Notes under the pieces: model-generated
Databases searched by the model: none
The model's input: the letters and a program-made list of their open reading frames with translations, nothing else
What the model was told of the DNA's origin: nothing
Source: Amoebophrya sp. A120
Taxonomy: Eukaryota > Sar > Dinophyceae > Syndiniales > Amoebophryaceae
Assembly: GCA_905178155.1 (NCBI GenBank)
Contig: CAJINV010000012.1
Coordinates: 1,112,004 to 1,176,003 of the forward strand
DNA length: 64,000 bases
Reading direction: 5' to 3'
In this document: in pieces, positions 61,201 through 64,000 of the stretch
How positions within the stretch are numbered: the first letter of the stretch is position 1
Layout: the number at the start of each line of letters is the position of its first letter
Position numbers and translations under genes: made by a program

Positions 61201-64000
61201 GATGGAAACAGTTGCGAATGCAACCCACCATGACAATTTTCCAGAACGCTTGTTTCTCATAGGCAATCCGCATGAGAAACTGCGTTTCTGCATGTACAAA
61301 AGAGGTTACGCAATACAGATTTTCTAGGTATGGAAAGCTAGCATTACAAGTTCCAACCTTCCAGACCCAGACATATTTGCAATCCATATGCTTGATCTCT
61401 TTTTCATTTTCCTCGTTCTCCTCTTTCAGCTCGTCTTTTTTCTTCGTCACCTCCTCCAGCTGCCCGCTCAGCTTCTCCGCCCGGGCCGCCTCGCGCTCCT
61501 TGTCGTCTTTGTTGTTGTCGTTTTCCTCGGTGAGCTTGTCGTGGTCTTTTTTCAAAGCGTTCAAATCTTTCTCTAATTGGTCGCGCTCGTCGTCCAACTT
61601 GTCGCTTTTCTCGCTCAGCTCCTTCACCTCGTTTTCCAATTTCTCGACCTTCTTATCCCCGTCTTCCTTCGCGTCCTTCAATTTGTCCCTTTCCTCCGAC
61701 AAATCCGAAACTTGCTTCTTCAAACTCTCTGCCTCCTTTTCAAACCCATCCTTTTCGTCATCGAGCTTGTCCGCTTTTTGCGTCAGTTCGGTGACTTCCT
61801 TGGTCAGCTTTTCCACCTGTTTGTCCGCATCTTCTTTCTCGTCCGTGAGTTTTTCCTTGTCGGTTTTCAGCGTATCAACCTCCTTCTCCAGCTGCTCGGT
61901 TTTCTTTTCAAATTCTTCCTTTGCGTTGTCCAATTTGTCGGATTTTTCCGTCAACTCAGCGACCTCCTTCTCCAATTTTTCTGCTTTCTTTTCCGCGTCT
62001 TCCTTTTCATCTGTGAGCTTTTCCTTATCGGTCTGCAGCGAATCTTTGTCCTTTTCCAGGGTTTCGACCTGCTTCTCGAACTGCTCCTTTTCGTTTTGGA
62101 GTTGATCCTTCGTCTTTGTTAGCTCTTCGATCTCCTTTTCCTGCTTTTCTCCCTTCTCGACCGCGTCCTTCTTTTCATCGGTGAGTTTTTCCTTCTCCGT
62201 GTTGGCGGTATCCAGGGTTTTCTCCAGTTCCTCTATTCTCTTCTCGCCCTGTTCTATCCCACAAAAAAAGTGTTACAGTTACACATTTGATGTAACTTCA
62301 GCATCACAAGTTTTCTCCGCATGACAGAGAAAACTTGCAATGCAAAGATCATAAGGGAAAACAGGAACGAAACGAGGCTCCAAAGCGTTTCCTGCTCTCG
62401 CATGAGAAAGGTTGTCTGTGTTGCCAGTTTTGCAACACAATGTGTAACTGTAACACTTTCTTCCTCCCATATGTTCCTTCTCCGCCTTTAGCCCGTCTTT
62501 CTCGGAGTTGGCTTCCTCGAGCTCCTTCTCCAATTTACTGACTTTCTCCTCCCCGTCTTGCTGCAGGGCGGAAAGCTTTTCTTTTTCGTTCTCCAGCTCC
62601 TCCTTCGCTTTCCCCAGCTCTTCCACCTTTCCCTCGGCGGCCTGCTTCTCCCCTTGCAGCCCATCCCGCTCGGACTCCAGCTCTTCTTTCGACTTTTCTA
62701 ATTCCGTATCAAATGCAAATATGTCTGGGTCTTGAAGAGTCGGAGTTTGTCATGCACATGTTGCATGACGCGTGAGGTCTGTGATGCAGGTCCTAGCATC
62801 ACAGATTCTTTGACGGCTTCTTGATGCTTATCACGCATGAGAAATGGCTTCTCCGCGTGCCAAGAACTGGACCCCTCTTGCTGCTCATGTTGCAACACAG
62901 ATACTTTTAGAATCCGTAGACAGCATTACAAGTTCCACCCTTCCAGACCCAGACATATTTGCATTTCATATTCCGCCAGTTTTTCCTCCGCGGTGGTCTT
63001 CTCAGCGAGCAAGGCTTCTTTCTCTGCTTCCAATGCCTGCTTCGCAGTTTCGGTTATAACCCGCTCAGGTGTTACAATCTCAAACGTTACAAGCAAGTCC
63101 GGAATTTGTGTTGCAAAATGCGCAACATCTGGCCTACTCCCACAGGAGCGCGCATGACAAGTTTCGGAGAGCCAACCCCGATGAGAATCTGGCGAAATTT
63201 GTATTGCGAAAAGCCCAAGTCTCTGTATGGCACTCATGCTGTTTATGCAAGACAAATTGCAGACTCTATTGTAACGTTTGAGATTGTAACATCTGAGACA
63301 GACATATCGGTTTCCTCCGCTTTCTGGTCCGCGGCGGTTTTTTATGAGACTGCCCAACTCCTCCTCCCCCTCATTTGTATGGGATGAACGGCAATGCAAG
63401 CGTCAGCAAGAATGGCGGTTTTGCATCACAAATCTGCACAGCCACAGGAAACTTGTCCTATTTGGACTGCGAGATGAACTTGTCATGCAAACATTGCCAA
63501 GAGGCACAGTGTGGATATGGGATTTTGCACGACAAATGAGGGGGAGAACGAGGGGGGTTGTGCTCTCTCATACTTTTTCCCCCTGCAACCCATCCCTTTC
63601 CGATTCGAGTTCTTCCTTATCAAATGCAAAAATGTCTGGGTCTGCAAACTTGTCATGCTAAAGCTGCATGATAGACGCACTGCAGTACACAGCTATGCAT
63701 GACAAATATTTTGGCTGTCATGTCTTACGTATTCCGCATGGCAAACTGCGTTTTTGCATGACAGGTAAAAGGGCTTTCTCGTGCCTATGCAACACACAGA
63801 TTCTCGAATCATGCCAGACAAGCATGACAAACTTGCATTCTTCCAGACCCAGACACTTTTACAGTTGATATTCCTTCTGCTTCTCCAATTCCGCGACCTT
63901 CTCTTCCGCGGCCGTTTTCTCTGCGGTCAGACCCTCTTTCTCGGATTCCACCGCTTCCAATTTCTTCTCCGCCGCTTCCTTTTCGCCCTTCAGACTATGT
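43252..64000 (-). CDS. Very long coiled-coil protein, C-terminal part (at least 21 exons)
   Basis: Partial; the 5' end is outside the window. Exons: 64000-63871, 63612-63574, 63337-63307, 63049-62971, 62701-62472, 62249-61389, 61142-61037, 60830-60679, 60419-60288, 60014-59851, 59697-59498, 59334-59102, 57743-57587, 57421-57369, 57211-57165, 56849-56804, 56486-55786, 55562-55518, 55261-54786, 54486-54418, 43290-43252. Almost entirely Glu/Lys/Leu heptads, e.g. EKLTDEKEDADKQVEKLTKE (near 61800), a more varied stretch EDYLSHRHRLIQTNEEEKLL, and the tail KKLLEKYGITDAETAGGDAY ending TGA at 43252-43254. GT-AG introns: 60831-61036 and 57422-57586; the rest are introners. The last intron is about 11.1 kb because a retrotransposon sits in it. 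Probably structural (centrosome, flagellum or cytoskeleton type), but composition alone cannot name the family. Confidence 0.85.
43296..43443. mobile_element. Introner, family D, left part, split by a retrotransposon
   Basis: Left end TATGCATTGCAAAAGTATCG. It breaks off at CTACGAGTACGAT (43443), 15-16 bases short of the element's end. The missing end CTTTTGCATTGCATA is at 54403-54417. TSD TCCGT at 43291-43295 and 54418-54422, exact, confirming the two pieces are one introner. Confidence 0.92.
43444..43722 (-). repeat. Split direct repeat B2 (279 bp, 3' terminus of the retrotransposon)
   Basis: Starts AAATATCCCCTCGTACAAAG on the plus strand and ends CTACTAGGTGTC. Matches B1 (43908-44186) with two differences, near 43485 (AAAAG versus AAAAA) and 43516 (GATGT versus GATGG). 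Confidence 0.92.
43797..43908 (-). repeat. Split direct repeat A2 (112 bp)
   Basis: ACAAAATACAAAGTCACAAG ... GTGTATATTTATCTTAGCA. Appears identical to A1 at 54291-54402. It abuts B1 directly, forming the B1-A2 junction expected of a circular intermediate. Confidence 0.92.
43908..44186 (-). repeat. Split direct repeat B1 (279 bp)
   Basis: Internal copy of B, directly after the recombinase gene in element orientation and directly followed by A2. It shares one base (A at 43908) with A2, the probable crossover position. Confidence 0.92.
44493..46182 (-). CDS. Tyrosine recombinase of the retrotransposon, 480 aa, 3 exons
   Basis: Would integrate the circular DNA copy by site-specific recombination. 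Exons 46182-45597, 45467-45106, 44987-44493 (1443 nt including stop); GT-AG introns 45468-45596 and 44988-45105. The N-terminal half has the SAM-like DNA-binding look (TLAQRNAFWRLWSHYCLTQN, DVLDFADYLVQHGYKDVKAC). The catalytic half has MWWTSGLRPISFESI, matching the first-Arg box (TGLR.SEL), then NPYGIRRGLAIALRLR at the His-x-x-Arg box, where the usual His appears as Tyr. Downstream Trp/Tyr candidates are WFLWSPNSTEWERDYSVDAE and LYLRHRF; the nucleophile cannot be fixed without alignment. Position after RT-RH fits the DIRS order. Confidence 0.78.
46383..48732 (-). CDS. Reverse transcriptase-RNase H of the retrotransposon, 739 aa, 2 exons
   Basis: Exons 48732-48245 and 48114-46383 (2220 nt with TAG), GT-AG intron 48115-48244. 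The first about 165 residues are a separate domain (MPKLPQFKKDAIDHLRGVDA...). RT motifs in order: KVRPISNDGPVNDHLS, SFLPAIAKDDLFQAYFQCAV, KLFALNFGNVHSIYGFC, then the catalytic FVYVDDIMYVGS, then ETCELLGIACH. RNase H follows: HVMSDASFKRDEVAIGATLF (Asp), TYEILAAAIAQRLFA (Glu), LLHCDNAGAVAGI (Asp), INTTVNPADATTRTD. The direct RT-RNase H linkage with NPAD..TR matches DIRS-like and caulimovirus/Ty3-type relatives. No protease or DDE integrase was found. 739 aa is typical. Confidence 0.88.
49588..53284 (-). CDS. Gag-like protein of the retrotransposon, 1017 aa, 5 exons
   Basis: Exons 53284-52979, 52762-51853, 51737-51335, 51217-50193, 49997-49588 (3054 nt including TAG); GT-AG introns 52763-52978, 51738-51852, 51218-51334, 49998-50192. 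Phases agree at all four joins. N-terminus MPSQPGSPHGGGSNLPGIGD, then helices (LALQKSAQENAQQLAALKSV), a Gln/Ala-rich middle with poly-Gln, and a long ordered region (KFLEIKVLVKKIFEECRSFS). A Gly/Thr/Ala-rich linker follows, then a putative zinc knuckle MYCKWGDKCERDNGGHPAST with a later His (C-x5-C-x6-H-x6-H), and a Lys/Gly-rich tail ending KHEQHPP. First-ORF position, zinc motif and basic tail indicate a nucleocapsid-like role; no family could be named. Confidence 0.75.
53285..54290 (-). other. 5' untranslated region of the retrotransposon
   Basis: No coding signal. It contains a 23-bp sequence (54184-54206) that recurs inverted at 44596-44618 near the other end, and a tRNA A-box-like TGGCTTAGTGGG at 53965-53976 without a matching B box. 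Confidence 0.5.
54291..54402 (-). repeat. Split direct repeat A1 (112 bp, 5' terminus of the retrotransposon)
   Basis: Same sequence as A2 (43797-43908). Its outer end TCTTAGCA directly abuts CTTTTGCATTGCATA of the interrupted introner. Confidence 0.92.
54403..54417. mobile_element. Introner, family D, right remnant
   Basis: CTTTTGCATTGCATA, the outer end of the introner begun at 43296, followed by the second TSD copy TCCGT (54418-54422). Confidence 0.9.
54492..54785. mobile_element. Introner, family A
   Basis: TIR TATCAAATGCAAATATGTCT. TSD CTGCG (54487-54491) and CTGCA (54786-54790), one mismatch. Splicing gives AAG GTG CAG AAC ATC. Confidence 0.9.
55267..55517. mobile_element. Introner, family A
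   Basis: Left end TATCAATTGCAAAAATGTCT; right end ATATTTGCATTTCATA. TSD CAGAT (55262-55266) and CAGTT (55518-55522), one mismatch. Confidence 0.9.
55568..55785. mobile_element. Introner, family G
   Basis: Left end TATGACAGTGCACCGCTCCT; right end AGTTGTGCGCTGTCATA. TSD TTTTG (55563-55567) and TCTTG (55786-55790), one mismatch. Only 45 nt of exon separate it from the next introner. Confidence 0.9.
56492..56803. mobile_element. Introner, family I
   Basis: Left end TATTACAATGAAAAATGCCC; right end GGGCATTTTTCATTTTAATA. TSD ACCAG (56487-56491) and ACCCG (56804-56808), one mismatch. Splicing gives AGA CGG GTT CTC. Confidence 0.88.
56855..57164. mobile_element. Introner, family C
   Basis: Left end TATCCAACGGAAAAATCCCC; right end GGGGATTTTTCCTCTCAATA. 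TSD CCTCC at 56850-56854 and 57165-57169, exact. Confidence 0.92.
57217..57368. mobile_element. Introner, family D
   Basis: Left end TATCCAGTGCAAAAGCGTCC; right end GCTTTTGCAGTGCATA. TSD TTCCA at 57212-57216 and 57369-57373, exact. Confidence 0.92.
57749..59101. mobile_element. Introner, family D, expanded by a 1.2-kb insert
   Basis: Left end TATCCAATGCAAAAGTATCG; right end TACTTTTGCAATGCATA. TSD ACCGT at 57744-57748 and 59102-59106, exact. Normal family D sequence stops near 57806 (ATACAAATT) and resumes near 59012 (TTAAGGCAAATC). Splicing still gives AAC ACG GTG GAT. Confidence 0.9.
57807..59011. other. 1.2-kb insert in an introner, with opposed GAGAGGGTC and GACCCTCTC arrays
   Basis: 57840-58085 holds many GAGAGGGTC/GTAGAGGTC units. 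58098-58290 holds the complementary GACCCTCTCCGG units, so the two arrays can pair into a long hairpin. 58380-59010 is GC-rich with no believable gene. Clear terminal repeats were not found. Confidence 0.65.
59340..59497. mobile_element. Introner, family D
   Basis: TIR TATGAACTGCAAAAGTATCG. TSD CTGCA at 59335-59339 and 59498-59502, exact. Splicing gives CTG CAG ACC CGG. Confidence 0.93.
59703..59850. mobile_element. Introner, family D
   Basis: TIR TATGAACTGCAAAAGCATCG; right end ACTTTTGCACAGGATA. TSD TGGTG at 59698-59702 and 59851-59855, exact. Confidence 0.93.
60020..60287. mobile_element. Introner, family F
   Basis: Left end TATAAAAACCCGCTCAGGTG; right end ATCGGAGCAAGCCATA. TSD TCCCG at 60015-60019 and 60288-60292, exact. 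An internal AACGTTACAATAGAATCTGG palindrome is shared with the copy at 63055. Confidence 0.9.
60425..60678. mobile_element. Introner, family A
   Basis: Left end TATCAAGTGCCAATATGTCT; right end CATATTTGCGATGCATA. TSD TCCAA at 60420-60424 and 60679-60683, exact. Confidence 0.92.
61148..61388. mobile_element. Introner, family A
   Basis: TIR TATCAAATGCAAATATGTCT. TSD TGCTT at 61143-61147 and 61389-61393, exact. A frame happens to stay open through it, so ORF callers fuse exons with a false VWVWK segment. Confidence 0.93.
62255..62471. mobile_element. Introner, family H (single copy)
   Basis: Left end TATCCCACAAAAAAAGTGTT; right end AACACTTTCTTCCTCCCATA. TSD TGTTC at 62250-62254 and 62472-62476, exact. 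Confidence 0.9.
62707..62970. mobile_element. Introner, family A
   Basis: TIR TATCAAATGCAAATATGTCT; right end CATATTTGCATTTCATA. TSD TTCCG at 62702-62706 and 62971-62975, exact. Confidence 0.93.
63055..63306. mobile_element. Introner, family F
   Basis: Left end TATAACCCGCTCAGGTGTTA; right end ATCTGAGACAGACATA. TSD TCGGT at 63050-63054 and 63307-63311, exact. Confidence 0.92.
63343..63573. mobile_element. Introner, family G
   Basis: Left end TATGAGACTGCCCAACTCCT; right end GGTTGTGCTCTCTCATAC. Flanked by TTTTT (63338-63342 and 63574-63578), with one extra C at the right end. Splicing gives GGG GAA AAA ACC GCC. Confidence 0.85.
63618..63870. mobile_element. Introner, family A
   Basis: Left end TATCAAATGCAAAAATGTCT; right end CACTTTTACAGTTGATA. 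TSD TTCCT at 63613-63617 and 63871-63875, exact. Confidence 0.93.

Noticed and set aside
61272-62105. Long plus-strand ORF rich in Ser and Phe (and a second one at 61577-62122)
   Set aside because: It is the antisense of the Glu/Lys-rich coiled-coil exon on the minus strand, whose exon joins are supported on both sides.
945-63870. CRISPR-like array from the regularly recurring 20-mers
   Set aside because: The repeats are inverted pairs at element ends with target duplications, scattered in a eukaryotic gene context; no cas genes.

Overview
Eukaryotic nuclear DNA, most likely from a parasitic dinoflagellate of the Amoebophrya/Syndiniales type. This is inferred from three things seen here. All well-supported host genes lie on the minus strand. 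Their exons are separated mostly by short repeated introns that have terminal inverted repeats (TIRs) and do not follow GT-AG. The families recognised include cAMP-dependent kinase regulatory subunits and a long coiled-coil protein. Repeated non-canonical introns (introners) are, as I recall, known from Amoebophrya; I could run no search.

Layout. 915-8157: a 14-exon gene of unknown function (617 aa) with 12 introners. 8.1-14.7 kb: dispersed and tandem repeats and two small genes. 14754-18081: a 557-aa protein with a probable signal peptide and five introners. 20078-23402: an unrecognised helical protein mixing introners and GT-AG introns. 23.7-31.6 kb: a mosaic of modules separated by eight copies of one short motif, including a truncated non-LTR retrotransposon (RNase H) and a 1.68-kb duplication. 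32292-35589: a complete PKA regulatory subunit (11 exons, 370 aa). 35.6-40.6 kb: a GC-rich repeat region with one small two-helix membrane protein. 40639-42554: a second PKA-R-like protein (471 aa). 43252 to beyond 64000: the C-terminal part of a very long coiled-coil protein with at least 21 exons.

Two mobile systems dominate. (1) I place 46 introners of about twelve TIR families. 32 are flanked by an exact 5-bp target-site duplication (TSD) and 10 more by one with a single mismatch. Removing the element plus one TSD copy restores the reading frame at every junction I translated, and five complete genes close exactly on a stop codon. The families share little in their TIRs but all carry the internal motif TTTGTNATGC and its complement. 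(2) A 10,959-bp tyrosine-recombinase retrotransposon (DIRS order, Ngaro/VIPER-like A1-ORFs-B1-A2-B2 layout) at 43444-54402 encodes Gag (1017 aa), RT-RNase H (739 aa) and tyrosine recombinase (480 aa), each with in-frame GT-AG introns. It sits inside the TIR of an introner in the last intron of the coiled-coil gene, without a target duplication.

Limits: exon joins come from reading frames and repeat geometry, not RNA. A single N at 2607 lies between two identical 465-bp copies and is almost certainly an assembly artefact.
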